Shown here piece after piece: positions 44,794 to 53,577 of a DNA stretch of 64,000 bases; the stretch's first letter is position 1; each line of letters opens with the position of its first letter. The notes beneath the pieces are model-generated. The model searched no databases, was not told where the DNA came from, and was given only the letters and a program-made list of their open reading frames with translations. This stretch comes from SP197 sp965242595 (lineage in GTDB: Bacteria > Pseudomonadota > Alphaproteobacteria > SP197). The stretch covers positions 806,001 through 870,000 of the forward strand of contig OZ251464.1 in the NCBI GenBank assembly GCA_965242595.1, read 5' to 3'. The position numbers and the translations under genes are program-made.

Positions 44794-45345
44794 ATGAAAG
44801 TCATCAATTTCTTCGGCGGGCCGGGGATGGGGAAATCGACCGCCTCGGCCGGCCTCTTCTACCTGATGAAAAGGCACAATCTGAACTGCGAATATGTGAC
44901 CGAATATGCCAAAGAGTTGGTGTGGGAAGAGCGGTTCAACATCCTGGAAAGCGACCAGCTTTATATCCTGGCTCGCCAGCACCGCCATATCGACCGGCTG
45001 AGGGGCAAGGTGGATTATGTCGTCACCGATTCGCCGCTGCTGCTCTCGGCGATCTATGCCGATTACCACCGGAAGAACAACGGCCTGTTCACCACCGGCG
45101 AGGGCCTTGATCTGTTCCGTTCCCTGGTGCTGGAACTGGCCGGGACATTCGAAAACCACAACTTCTTCCTGCTGACGGAAAGGTTCCGCTACCGCAAGGA
45201 AGGCCGGATACAGGACGAGTCGCAATCGCTGATGCTGGACGAAAGCATCTTCGATTTCCTGGTCGCCCGCAAGATCGCCTTCAACCTGGTGGACGGCAAC
45301 GAACAAGACGCCCTGGAGAAGGTTCTCTGGCAGGTGCGCGGATGA
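44794..45345 (+). CDS. phage-type P-loop nucleotide-binding protein
   Basis: 183 residues with Walker A FFGGPGMGKST (6-16), an LVWEERFNILESDQLYIL segment, a Walker-B-like strand VDYVVTDSPLLLSAIYAD, then LTERFRYRKEGRIQDESQS. This is the architecture of NadR-like/phage ATP-binding kinases that begin MKVINFFGGPG. GC and codon choice are clearly lower than neighbours (CTG AAC TGC GAA TAT GTG ACC GAA TAT), suggesting phage origin. No other phage genes are adjacent. Substrate unknown. Confidence 0.75.
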   Translation: MKVINFFGGPGMGKSTASAGLFYLMKRHNLNCEYVTEYAKELVWEERFNILESDQLYILARQHRHIDRLRGKVDYVVTDSPLLLSAIYADYHRKNNGLFTTGEGLDLFRSLVLELAGTFENHNFFLLTERFRYRKEGRIQDESQSLMLDESIFDFLVARKIAFNLVDGNEQDALEKVLWQVRG

Positions 45346-45400
45346 GGGCGCGGCGGCTGGGCCTGCCGCCGGCAGCGCCGGCACGCGATAAGGCAGGGCC

Positions 45401-46135
45401 ATGATGGAAGCGGGCGGGGGGCGGGCCAGCGCCGGCTGGGCAAAGCGTTTGCTGCCCATCGCCGTGCTGGTGGCGCTGCTGGTGGCGTTCTTCGCCGCCG
45501 GTGGGCAGGATTACGCCAGCTTCGATACCCTGCGCCAGCATTATCGCGAGCTCCAGGGCTTCGTCGCCGACAACCGCGTGGCGGCCGTGCTGCTGTTCGT
45601 CGCCGCCTACACGATCACGGTGGCGGCCTCGCTTCCCGCCGCCTCGCTGCTGTCGCTGACGGGCGGCTTCCTGTTCGGCTGGCTTCTGGGCACGGTGCTG
45701 ACGGTCACCGGCGCCACCTGCGGCGCCACCCTGCTGTTCGTGGCGGCGCAAAGCTCCTTCGGCGAGGCGCTGCGCCGCAAGGCCCGGCCCTATATCGGGC
45801 GCATGGAACGAGGCTTTCACCGCGACGCCTTCAGCTATCTGCTGTTCCTGCGGCTGATGCCGGTCTTCCCCTTCTTCATCGTCAATCTGGTGCCGGCCTT
45901 CCTGGGTGTCCGCGTACGCCTGTTCGTCGTCACCACCTTCATCGGCATCGTCCCCGGCAGCGCCGTCTATAATGTCATCGGCAGCGGGCTGGGCGGCATC
46001 TTCGCCAGTGGCGAGGAATTTTCGCTGGAAAGCGCCGTCAATCCCGAAATCCTGCTGGGCATGGCGGGGTTGGCGGCGGTGGCGCTGGCACCGGTGGTCT
46101 GGCGGCGCATCCGGGGTGGCGGGCAGGCGCCCTGA
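45401..46135 (+). CDS. TVP38/TMEM64 family membrane protein
   Basis: 244-residue inner-membrane protein of the DedA-related TVP38/VTT family. Hydrophobic segments near 18-36, 62-82, 85-115 and 145-185, a C-terminal helix ~215-235, and the conserved SLTGGFLFGWLLGTVLTVTGAT-type and RLMPVFPFFIVNLVPAF blocks. It commonly precedes a mercuric-reductase-like flavoprotein, as here (29 bases). Confidence 0.88.
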   Translation: MMEAGGGRASAGWAKRLLPIAVLVALLVAFFAAGGQDYASFDTLRQHYRELQGFVADNRVAAVLLFVAAYTITVAASLPAASLLSLTGGFLFGWLLGTVLTVTGATCGATLLFVAAQSSFGEALRRKARPYIGRMERGFHRDAFSYLLFLRLMPVFPFFIVNLVPAFLGVRVRLFVVTTFIGIVPGSAVYNVIGSGLGGIFASGEEFSLESAVNPEILLGMAGLAAVALAPVVWRRIRGGGQAP

Positions 46136-46164
46136 CGGGGTCCGCGCTGCCGGAAGGAGGGAGC

Positions 46165-47595
46165 ATGACCGAGCGGCCTTTCGATCTCTGCGTCATAGGC
46201 GCCGGTTCCGGCGGCCTTTCCACCGCCTATGCCGCCAGCCATATGGGCGCCCGGGTGGCCCTGATCGAAGGCCACAAGATGGGCGGCGATTGCCTCAATT
46301 ACGGTTGCGTGCCGTCCAAGGCGCTGCTGGCGGCCGGCCATGCCGCCCACGCCATGCGCCATGCCGGCCCCTTCGGCGTGAAGGCGGTGGAACCGGAGAT
46401 CGACTTCGCGGCCGTGAACCGCCATGTGCGCGAGGCGATCGCCACCATCGAACCCAACGATTCCGTTGAACGCTACCAGGGCTTCGGCGTCGAGGTGATC
46501 GCCGCCACCGCCCGCTTCACCGGGCGCGACAGGCTGGAGGCCGCCGGGCGCCAGACCCGCCAGATCCGGGCGCGCCGCTTCGTGGTGGCAACAGGAAGCC
46601 GCGCCGCCGTCCCGCCCATCCCCGGCCTCGACCGGGTGCCGTTCTTCACCAACGAAACCCTGTTCGACAACGCCGAACGGCCACAGCGGCTGCTGATCCT
46701 GGGCGGCGGCCCCATCGGCTGCGAAATGGCCCAGGCCCATCGCCGCCTGGGCTGTGGCGTCACCGTTTTCGACCGCGGCACGATCCTGCCCAAGGACGAT
46801 CCCGAACTGGTGGCGACGGTCAGGGAAAGCCTGCTGGCCGACGGGGTAGAGCTGGTGGAGCACGCCGCCATCCAGGGCGTCGCCGGCGCGGCGGGCCGCA
46901 TCGAGGTCGCCTTCGAAAAGGACGGCAAGGCCGGGCGCAGCGAAGGCACCCATCTGCTGGTGGCGGCCGGGCGCCAGGCCAATGTGGCGGGGCTGGGGCT
47001 GGAGGCGGCCGGCGTGGTCCACGATCGGGGCGGCATCCGGGTGGATTCCCGCCTGCGCACCTCGAATCGGCGCATCTTCGCCATCGGCGATTGCGCCGGC
47101 GGCTTCCAGTTCACCCATCTCGCTAACCATCACGCCGGCATCGTCATCCGCAACGCGCTGCTGCGCCTGCCAGCGAAGGTGGACCTGAAGGCCCTGCCCT
47201 GGGTCACCTACACCGATCCCGAGCTGGCCCAGGTCGGCATGGGCGAGGAGGCGGCGCGCCAGGCCCATGGCGAGGTCAGGGTGCTGCGCTTCCCCTATCG
47301 GGAGAACGACCGGGCCATCGCCGAGCGGCGCACCGCCGGCCTGGTGAAGGCGGTGGCAACCGGGCGGGGCCGCATCCTGGGGGCCGCCATCGTCGGTGCC
47401 CATGCCGGCGAGCTGATCGGCCCCTGGGGGCTGGCGATCTCGGCCGGGCTGGGGATCGGCGCCCTGGCCAGCCAGATCGCGCCCTATCCCACCATGGGCG
47501 AGATCAACAAGCGCGTGGCGGGCAGCTTCTATACCCCGCGCGTCTTCGGCGACGGCATGAAGCGCATCGTCCGGCTGCTGGCCCGTCTGCGCTAG
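46165..47595 (+). CDS. mercuric-reductase-like FAD pyridine nucleotide-disulfide oxidoreductase
   Basis: 476-residue class I flavoprotein disulfide reductase. FAD motif LCVIGAGSGGLSTAYAASHM, redox pair Cys43/Cys48 in GGDCLNYGCVPSK, NAD(P) motif LLILGGGPIGCEMAQAHRRLG, second FAD block IFAIGDCAGG, and dimerisation domain (~340-470). The C-terminal Cys pair and N-terminal heavy-metal domain of true MerA are absent, so it is the MerA-like enzyme usually linked to TVP38 genes, function not established. Confidence 0.87.
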   Translation: MTERPFDLCVIGAGSGGLSTAYAASHMGARVALIEGHKMGGDCLNYGCVPSKALLAAGHAAHAMRHAGPFGVKAVEPEIDFAAVNRHVREAIATIEPNDSVERYQGFGVEVIAATARFTGRDRLEAAGRQTRQIRARRFVVATGSRAAVPPIPGLDRVPFFTNETLFDNAERPQRLLILGGGPIGCEMAQAHRRLGCGVTVFDRGTILPKDDPELVATVRESLLADGVELVEHAAIQGVAGAAGRIEVAFEKDGKAGRSEGTHLLVAAGRQANVAGLGLEAAGVVHDRGGIRVDSRLRTSNRRIFAIGDCAGGFQFTHLANHHAGIVIRNALLRLPAKVDLKALPWVTYTDPELAQVGMGEEAARQAHGEVRVLRFPYRENDRAIAERRTAGLVKAVATGRGRILGAAIVGAHAGELIGPWGLAISAGLGIGALASQIAPYPTMGEINKRVAGSFYTPRVFGDGMKRIVRLLARLR

Positions 47596-47610
47596 GGCGG
47601 CGGCGCGCCG

Positions 47611-48810
47611 TCACCCCGCCCGATCGAGACTGAAGCAGACGAATTTCAGATAGGCCGATTCCGGCAGATGAGGATGAATGGGATGGTCCGGCCCGGCGCC
47701 CGCCTCGCGAATCGCGGCGCCCTCGCGCCCGGCATCGTCCAGCCCGCGCCGCAGCTGCTGGAGAAGGGCCGCCCGGTCGATGTGGTGCGAACAGCTGGAA
47801 AGCGCCAGGAAGCCGCCCGGCGCCACCAGACGCCCGGCCAGCCTCGCCAGCTTGCGATAGGCGCGGCTGCCAGCGCCCAGCTGCTTTCTGGAGCGCACGA
47901 AGGCCGGCGGATCGCAGATCACGATATCGAAGCTTTCGCCGCGGTCGCGCCGCCGGGCAAGGTCGGCAAAGGCGTCGTCCGCCGCCATCGTCACGCGTCC
48001 GGCCAGCCCGCCCGCCGCCGCCGCTTCGGCGGCCAGCGCCAGGGCCGGTTCGGAACGGTCCACCATGGTGACATGGGCGGCGCCGCCGCGCGCGCAGGCC
48101 AGTCCGAAGCCGCCGGCATAGCTGTAGGCATCGAGCACGGTGGCGCCGTCGGCCAGCCTGGCCATGAAGGCGCGGTTCTCGCGCTGGTCGAAGAACCAGC
48201 CGGTCTTCTGCCCCAGCAGCGGGTCGGCGCGGTAGGTCAGGCCGTTTTCCAGCACATCGATGGCGCCTTGCGGGCGCGGGCCGATCACGCGCTCGCCTTC
48301 GGGCAGGCCCTCCAGCCGCCGCGCCGTGCCGCCGCCCCGCAGCACCACCCGATGCGCGCCCGCCCGTTCCATCAGGGCGGCGGCGATGTCGTCGGCCAGC
48401 CGCTCCATGCCGGCGGTGGCAATGCGGACGACGGCGGTGGTGTCGTAGCGGTCGATGACCACGCCGGGCAGGCCGTCGGCTTCGGCATGGGCAAGCCGGT
48501 AATAGGGCAGATCGAACAGGCGCCGGCGCAGGGCCTCGGCATGGGCGATACGCTGGCCAAGCCAGGCGCGGTCGATGCGGGCATCGGGCGATGGGTCCAG
48601 GCGGCGGGCGGCGATCAGCGAATGCGGGTTGAAGATCGCCACGCCCAGGGGGCTGCCGTCGCAGCGGGCCAGCCGGACCGGCGTGCCCGGGGCCAGCGCC
48701 TTCGCCGCGCCGTCCATCTCCACCTCGTTCGAAAACGCCCAGGGGTGGCCCTGCTCCATGCGCCGGTGGGCGCCGCGCTTCAGGAAAACGGTGGTGGCGA
48801 TGGCGTTCAT
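47611..48810 (-). CDS. class I rRNA methyltransferase, RlmI-like
   Basis: 399-residue 23S rRNA (cytosine-C5)-methyltransferase family (RlmI in E. coli). N-terminal PUA domain (VFLKRGAHRRMEQGHPWAFS), EEHD-like domain (~80-190), and SAM domain with LDAYSYAGGFGLACARGGA, VTMVDRSEPALALA and the catalytic region IVICDPPAFVRSRKQL and LALSSCSHHIDR (Cys nucleophile). Overlapping shadow frames on the plus strand are spurious. Confidence 0.88.
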   Translation of the reverse strand: MNAIATTVFLKRGAHRRMEQGHPWAFSNEVEMDGAAKALAPGTPVRLARCDGSPLGVAIFNPHSLIAARRLDPSPDARIDRAWLGQRIAHAEALRRRLFDLPYYRLAHAEADGLPGVVIDRYDTTAVVRIATAGMERLADDIAAALMERAGAHRVVLRGGGTARRLEGLPEGERVIGPRPQGAIDVLENGLTYRADPLLGQKTGWFFDQRENRAFMARLADGATVLDAYSYAGGFGLACARGGAAHVTMVDRSEPALALAAEAAAAGGLAGRVTMAADDAFADLARRRDRGESFDIVICDPPAFVRSRKQLGAGSRAYRKLARLAGRLVAPGGFLALSSCSHHIDRAALLQQLRRGLDDAGREGAAIREAGAGPDHPIHPHLPESAYLKFVCFSLDRAG

Positions 48811-48981
48811 CGCCGCCCGCCTGCGCCCGGCACCGGGCCGCTGGCAGGATGCCGGCCTTGCCGGGCGTGGCGGCGGCGGGAAAGGCGGGTGGCGCGGGCC
48901 ATGGGCGATGCTCTCACAGATGGGCGATGCTATTGTCCGCCGCCGGGGCGTGCTGCCGCAAGCGGCGGGCCGGGAGGGCCG

Positions 48982-49986
48982 ATGACGACGCGGGCGGCAA
49001 GGCCGGGAAAGCGCAACCTGATCAGCGATGTCGATGGCATCCTGGTGGGCCATGGCGAAGACGCGAAGGCGCGCACGGGAACCACGGCGGTGCTGGCGCC
49101 GGGGCGTTGCGTTGCGGGCGTCGATGTGCGCGGCGGCGCCCCCGGCACCCGCGAGACCGAGGCGCTGGATGCGGCCTGCCTGGTGGAGGCGGTCGATGCC
49201 GTCGTGCTCTCCGGCGGCTCGGCCTTCGGGCTGGATGCGGCCGGCGGCGTCATGGCCTGGCTGGCGGCCCGGGGCCGCGGGCTGGAGGTGGCAGGCGCCA
49301 GGGTTCCCATCGTGCCGGCGGCAATCCTGTTCGATCTTGCCAATGGCGGCGACAAGGGCTGGGGCACGTGCCCGCCCTATCGCCGCCTGGGCTGGCTGGC
49401 GGCCCAGGCGGCGGCCAGCGATTTCGCGCTGGGCAATGCCGGGGCCGGGCTGGGCGCCACCGCCGGTTCCCTCAAGGGCGGGCTGGGCAGCGCTTCGGCG
49501 GTGACAGGGCGCCTTCAGCTGGGGGCGCTGGTGGCCGTCAACGCCGTCGGGTCCACCGTGATCCCCGGCAGTCGCAGCTTGTGGGCGGCGCTGTTCGAAC
49601 AGCAGGGCGAGATGGGGTCGCCGCCCCGCGCCCTGCCGGCCGGCGACATGGCGCTTGCCGCCGAGGTGGAGGGTTTTCCCGGCGCCAACACCACCATCGC
49701 CGTCGTCGCCACCAATGCCCGCCTGTCGCCGGCCCAGGCCCGCCGGGTGGCGATCATGGCCCATGACGGCCTGGCGCGGGCGATCCGGCCCGTCCATACC
49801 CCCTTCGACGGCGACACCGTCTTCTGTCTGGCATCGGGAACCCGGCCCGGCGCTGTGGGCGCCGCGACGCTGGGCGCCATAGGCGCGCTGGCCGCCGATT
49901 GCCTGACCCGCGCCGTGGGCCGGGCCATGGTGGCGGCGGAAACCCTGGGCGAGGCGATCTGCTACCGCGACTGGCTGGCGGGCTGA
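48982..49986 (+). CDS. P1 family peptidase, NylC-like N-terminal nucleophile hydrolase
   Basis: 334-residue N-terminal-nucleophile hydrolase in the NylC branch of the P1/DmpA superfamily. Predicted autocleavage at Asn236-Thr237 in GFPGANTTIAVVATNARL leaves Thr237 as nucleophile. Other blocks are VVLSGGSAFGLDAAGGVMAWL and LGATAGSLKGGLGSAS. Known members hydrolyse nylon oligomers or act as aminopeptidases; the natural substrate is unknown. ATG 48982 follows GGGAGGG. Confidence 0.85.
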   Translation: MTTRAARPGKRNLISDVDGILVGHGEDAKARTGTTAVLAPGRCVAGVDVRGGAPGTRETEALDAACLVEAVDAVVLSGGSAFGLDAAGGVMAWLAARGRGLEVAGARVPIVPAAILFDLANGGDKGWGTCPPYRRLGWLAAQAAASDFALGNAGAGLGATAGSLKGGLGSASAVTGRLQLGALVAVNAVGSTVIPGSRSLWAALFEQQGEMGSPPRALPAGDMALAAEVEGFPGANTTIAVVATNARLSPAQARRVAIMAHDGLARAIRPVHTPFDGDTVFCLASGTRPGAVGAATLGAIGALAADCLTRAVGRAMVAAETLGEAICYRDWLAG

Positions 49987-50023
49987 CGCCGCACCCGCAA
50001 GGCCCTGGGACGCTTCCGCCCGC

Positions 50024-50052
50024 TTGCGATCTGTGGCCGCCCGGTCTAAGGT
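50024..50052 (+). promoter_or_regulatory. tRNA-Arg promoter
   Basis: TTGCGA (50024-50029), 17-base spacer, TAAGGT (50047-50052), 34 bases before the tRNA 5' end. Confidence 0.5.
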
Positions 50053-50086
50053 TCCCGCCCCGCTGGCGACAACGCTGGCGGCCGGC

Positions 50087-50163
50087 GCACCCCTAGCTCA
50101 ATTGGATAGAGCACCTGACTACGGATCAGGAGGTTGGGGGTTCGAATCCTCCGGGGTGCGCCA
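50087..50163 (+). tRNA. tRNA-Arg(ACG)
   Basis: 77 bases with encoded CCA (50161-50163). Acceptor GCACCCC (50087-50093) pairs GGGGTGC (50153-50159), discriminator G. D-arm AGCTCAATTGGATAGAGC, anticodon loop CTACGGA giving ACG (wobble A probably deaminated to inosine by TadA to read CGU/CGC/CGA), T-arm GGGGGTTCGAATCCTCC. Confidence 0.96.
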
Positions 50164-50192
50164 ATCGCTTCGAGAAGATGGGGCAGGGGCCG

Positions 50193-51347
50193 TTACGGGC
50201 GGGCGCCGCCAGCGGCGCGGTGCAGCAGGTCGCGGGCGATCACCAGGTTCTGGATTTCGGTGGTGCCGTCGATCCATTGGGCCATGCGCGCGGCCGCCAG
50301 GTGGCGTGCCAGCGGGTGGCCGGCATCGAGGCGGAAACCGTGGGCGCCCATGGCCTGCATGCAATCGCCCAGCGCCTGCCAGGCGGCGCGGGTGGCGAAC
50401 TTCTTGGCGTGGGCGCAGGCGACGCTTGCCCCCGCGCCGCTGTCGAGCTTCGCCGCCGCCGCCGCGACCAGCAGGCGCGCGGCCTCCAGGCCGGTGGCGG
50501 CGTCGGCCAGCATCCATTGCAGGCCCTGGAGGCTGCTCAGCGGCTGGCCGAAGGCGTGGCGCGCGCCCACCCGCGCCAGCGCGTGTTCCAGCGCCGAGGC
50601 CATGACGCCGCAGCACATCGCCGCCACCGCCAGCCGCGCCGTGTCGATGGCCGCCAGCGCGCCCTTGAAGGCCTGGCCGGGGGCCAGGATCATGGCATCG
50701 TCGCCGACGCGAACCTGCAAGCGCATGCCGTTGACCCCCGCCGCATGGCCGCCCGGGGTGGCATAGGGGGCGAGCCGCTCCACCCCGTCGCCATCGCCTT
50801 CGACCAGGAAGGCGGCGATGCCGCGCCCGCCCAGGGCGGGATCGGTCTGGGCGAACACCATCAGCAGGCCCGCCGCCACGCCGCTGGTCACCCATGCCTT
50901 TTCGCCCTCGATGCGCCAGCCGTCGCCGTCCCGCCGCGCCCGGGTGGCGATGGCGGCGGCGTCGCTGCCGGCCTCCGGCTCGGTCAGCAGGAAGGCGGCG
51001 ACGGTCTGCCCGGACAGCAGGGCGGGAAGATGGCGGGCGCGCTGGCCTTCGGAACCGGCCATGGCGATGGCGGCGGTGACGTTGGAATGGGTGCTGAGCG
51101 CGAAGGAAAAGGCCATGTCGTGGCGGCCCAGGCGTTCCAGCACCGCGGCCATCCCGGCCCGGGAAAGGCCCAGGCCGCCGCGCTGGGCGGGGGTCATCAG
51201 GCCGGTCAGCCCCTCCTCGCCGGCGATCTCCATCGCCTCGGCGGGATAGCGCCGTTCCATCTCCCAGCGGCAGGCGTCGGCCAGCGCGCGTTGGGCGAAT
51301 CTTTCCACCCGCGCCGCCAGGGTTGCGTCCAGGGCGATCACCGCCAT
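50193..51347 (-). CDS. acyl-CoA dehydrogenase family protein
   Basis: 384-residue FAD acyl-CoA dehydrogenase: N-terminal GLTGLMTPAQRGGLGLSRAG, signature AAFLLTEPEAGSDAAAIAT, WRIEGEKAWVTSGVAAGLLMV, AFKGALAAIDTARLAVAAMC, and C-terminal MGAHGFRLDAGHPLARHLAA plus IDGTTEIQNLVIARDLL, which includes the substrate/FAD contact residues. ATG 51347 follows GGGGGAGG. A second, distinct acyl-CoA dehydrogenase lies at 29365. Confidence 0.9.
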   Translation of the reverse strand: MAVIALDATLAARVERFAQRALADACRWEMERRYPAEAMEIAGEEGLTGLMTPAQRGGLGLSRAGMAAVLERLGRHDMAFSFALSTHSNVTAAIAMAGSEGQRARHLPALLSGQTVAAFLLTEPEAGSDAAAIATRARRDGDGWRIEGEKAWVTSGVAAGLLMVFAQTDPALGGRGIAAFLVEGDGDGVERLAPYATPGGHAAGVNGMRLQVRVGDDAMILAPGQAFKGALAAIDTARLAVAAMCCGVMASALEHALARVGARHAFGQPLSSLQGLQWMLADAATGLEAARLLVAAAAAKLDSGAGASVACAHAKKFATRAAWQALGDCMQAMGAHGFRLDAGHPLARHLAAARMAQWIDGTTEIQNLVIARDLLHRAAGGARP

Positions 51348-51474
51348 CCTCCCCCATCGTGTGGCCGGGCGGGTATAGGGGGGCTGCCGGGGGCGGTCAA
51401 TGCGGCGCGGAGCAGCCATGGCCGCATCCCTGGCGATGGGGTAGAAGAATGGCGGCCTGCCCGGGGAGCCCGGC

Positions 51475-52794
51475 ATGATCGACGACCCGCTTGCCGCCCT
51501 GCCCAGGATCGCCCGGGGCAAGGGCATCCATCTCTGGGACCGGGAGGGAAGGCGCTATATCGACGCCTCTGGCGGGCCGGCCACCGCCTGCATCGGCCAC
51601 GGCAACCAGGAGGTGGGCGAAGCCATCCGCGCCCAGCTGGAGAAGGTTGCCTTCGCCTATCGCTTCCATTTCCGCAACGACCCGGCCGAGGAGCTGGCGC
51701 ATGTGGTGCGCGCCCAGGCGGGGGGCGAGCTGCAGCATGTCATCTTCACCACCGGCGGTTCGGAATCGGTGGAGGCCTGCCTGAAGCTGGCGCTGCAATA
51801 CCATGCGGCGCGGGGCGAGATGTCGCGGCGGCGCTTCATCTCCCGGCAGCGGTCGTGGCACGGCAACACGCTGGGGGCGCTTTCGGTCTCCGGTTTTCTG
51901 CAACGCCAGGCGCCCTATTTCGGCGCCCTGCTGGAGGCAAGCCACCTTTCGCCCGTCAATGTCTATCGCCCGCCGGCGGGGGTGGCGCCGCAGGACGTGG
52001 CCGAACACTGCGCGCAGGAGCTGGACGACGAGATCCGCCGCCTGGGCGCCCGGCAGGTGGCCGCCTTCATCTTCGAGCCGGTGGTGGGCGCGGCCGGCGG
52101 CGCCGTTCCCGCCCCCGATGGCTATGCCCGCCGCATCCGCGACATTTGTGATCGCCACGGCGTGCTGACGATCGCCGACGAGGTGATGTGCGGCACCGGC
52201 CGCTGCGGCACTTGGCGCGCCCTGGAACATGACGGCGTCGAGCCGGACCTGATGGCCATCGCCAAGGGGCTGGGGGGCGGCTATCTGCCGCTGGGCGCCT
52301 GCCTGTTTTCGCGCAAGGTGGCGCAGCCGATCTACCGGGCACACGGCCTGCCGGCCACCGGCCACACCTTCACCGCCCATCCCGCCTCCTGCGCCGCCGG
52401 GCTGGCGGTGCAGCGCATCGTGGAACGCGACGGACTGGTGGCCAAGGTGGCCGCAGACGGCCCCTGGCTGCGGCGGCGCCTGGAAGAGGCGCTGGGCCAG
52501 CATCTCCATATCGGCGACATTCGCGGGCGCGGCTTTCTCCAGGGGCTGGAGCTGGTGGCGGACCGGGAGACGAAGCGGCCCTTCGACCCGGCGCTGGCCA
52601 TGTTCCAGCGGGTTATGAAGGCGGGCTTTGCCAACGGGCTGATCGTTTATCCCACCGGCGGCAATGTCGATGGCGAGAAGGGCGACCAGCTGATCGTGGC
52701 CCCGCCCTACAACGCCAGCCGCGCCGAACTGGGCGAGATCGTGGACCTGCTGCGCCATGTTATCGACCAGGCGCTGGCCGATGCGCCTTTGTGA
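51475..52794 (+). CDS. class III PLP aminotransferase
   Basis: 439-residue omega-aminotransferase-type enzyme. PLP lysine Lys264 in DLMAIAKGLGGGYLPLG; cofactor contacts in FTTGGSESVEACLKLA and LTIADEVMCGTGRCG; TGHTFTAHPASCAAGLAV is the dimer/PLP phosphate loop. It is similar to beta-alanine:pyruvate, adenosylmethionine-8-amino-7-oxononanoate and polyamine aminotransferases; no bio genes are nearby, so catabolic use is more likely. Confidence 0.88.
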   Translation: MIDDPLAALPRIARGKGIHLWDREGRRYIDASGGPATACIGHGNQEVGEAIRAQLEKVAFAYRFHFRNDPAEELAHVVRAQAGGELQHVIFTTGGSESVEACLKLALQYHAARGEMSRRRFISRQRSWHGNTLGALSVSGFLQRQAPYFGALLEASHLSPVNVYRPPAGVAPQDVAEHCAQELDDEIRRLGARQVAAFIFEPVVGAAGGAVPAPDGYARRIRDICDRHGVLTIADEVMCGTGRCGTWRALEHDGVEPDLMAIAKGLGGGYLPLGACLFSRKVAQPIYRAHGLPATGHTFTAHPASCAAGLAVQRIVERDGLVAKVAADGPWLRRRLEEALGQHLHIGDIRGRGFLQGLELVADRETKRPFDPALAMFQRVMKAGFANGLIVYPTGGNVDGEKGDQLIVAPPYNASRAELGEIVDLLRHVIDQALADAPL

Positions 52795-52857
52795 GCGGGG
52801 CGGACGTGACGCGCAAGGCAGGAAAGATGGAACAGAGCAGCAAGAGGGATGGCACGC

Positions 52858-53577
52858 ATGAGCATCGATCCTGAAGGCATCTACCATAGCCTGGAGCGGG
52901 AGTGGACCGGAAAACCCATAGAGCGTTCCGAAAAGCTGTGGAAGTTGCGGCGTGCGACACGCATCGCTCCGCACAACCCCTATCCGGAAATCATCCTTGA
53001 GAAATCTGTGGCGATGCTGGCACAGCGGAAACATATGTCGCAATGCTATTTCAATCAGTGTCCCACCGCTTCAGGCGTTTTCCATCCGACCAGAGACAGA
53101 AGAAGCGCCGTCGATCTCGTCTATTGGTTGGCATCGAAAAAGCGTGCCAGCCTGATCGAGTTGAAATGGGGAAGCGGTGAGCCCTGCGATGCGCTGTCGC
53201 AGGTCGTTCGCTATGGCATGATCTACTTCTTCTGCCGCGTTCACCGCAGCGCATTGCCGCTTTCCAACCGACCGCTGATGGATGCGAACCACATCGCCCT
53301 GAGCGTGATTGCGCCCAAGATATATTACGATGGCTTCGACGGGAAGGATCTCGTCGCCCGCACGGGCGCCCGTCTCGGCGCTTTCGCCAAGGAAAAGACC
53401 GACGGTCACCTGTCGATGTCGCTCCACGCCCTCGCCTTCCCGGATTGGTTCTCGCAACTGCCATTCAAGAACGGGGGAGAAGCCACGAAACACTGTGACC
53501 GGGACGATCTGACGAACGAAGCGCGCAGGATACGCGACGCCTTTCTTGAATTGACGACATTGTGGTCCAGCCCATGA
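52858..53577 (+). CDS. PD-(D/E)XK-like nuclease, first gene of a two-gene cassette
   Basis: 239-residue protein not recognised by name, but with a readable PD-(D/E)XK core: Asp86 in SAVDLVYWLASKK, then Glu101-x-Lys103 in SLIELKWGSGE fourteen residues later, and a QxxxY helix (Gln115, Tyr119 in LSQVVRYG) as in RecB/Cas4-like nucleases. A preceding helix EIILEKSVAMLA could provide another acidic ligand. ATG 52858 is preferred since AGAGGG is 9 bases upstream; ATG 52849 is too close to it. Lower GC than neighbours. Its stop overlaps the next start (ATGA). Confidence 0.6.
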   Translation: MSIDPEGIYHSLEREWTGKPIERSEKLWKLRRATRIAPHNPYPEIILEKSVAMLAQRKHMSQCYFNQCPTASGVFHPTRDRRSAVDLVYWLASKKRASLIELKWGSGEPCDALSQVVRYGMIYFFCRVHRSALPLSNRPLMDANHIALSVIAPKIYYDGFDGKDLVARTGARLGAFAKEKTDGHLSMSLHALAFPDWFSQLPFKNGGEATKHCDRDDLTNEARRIRDAFLELTTLWSSP

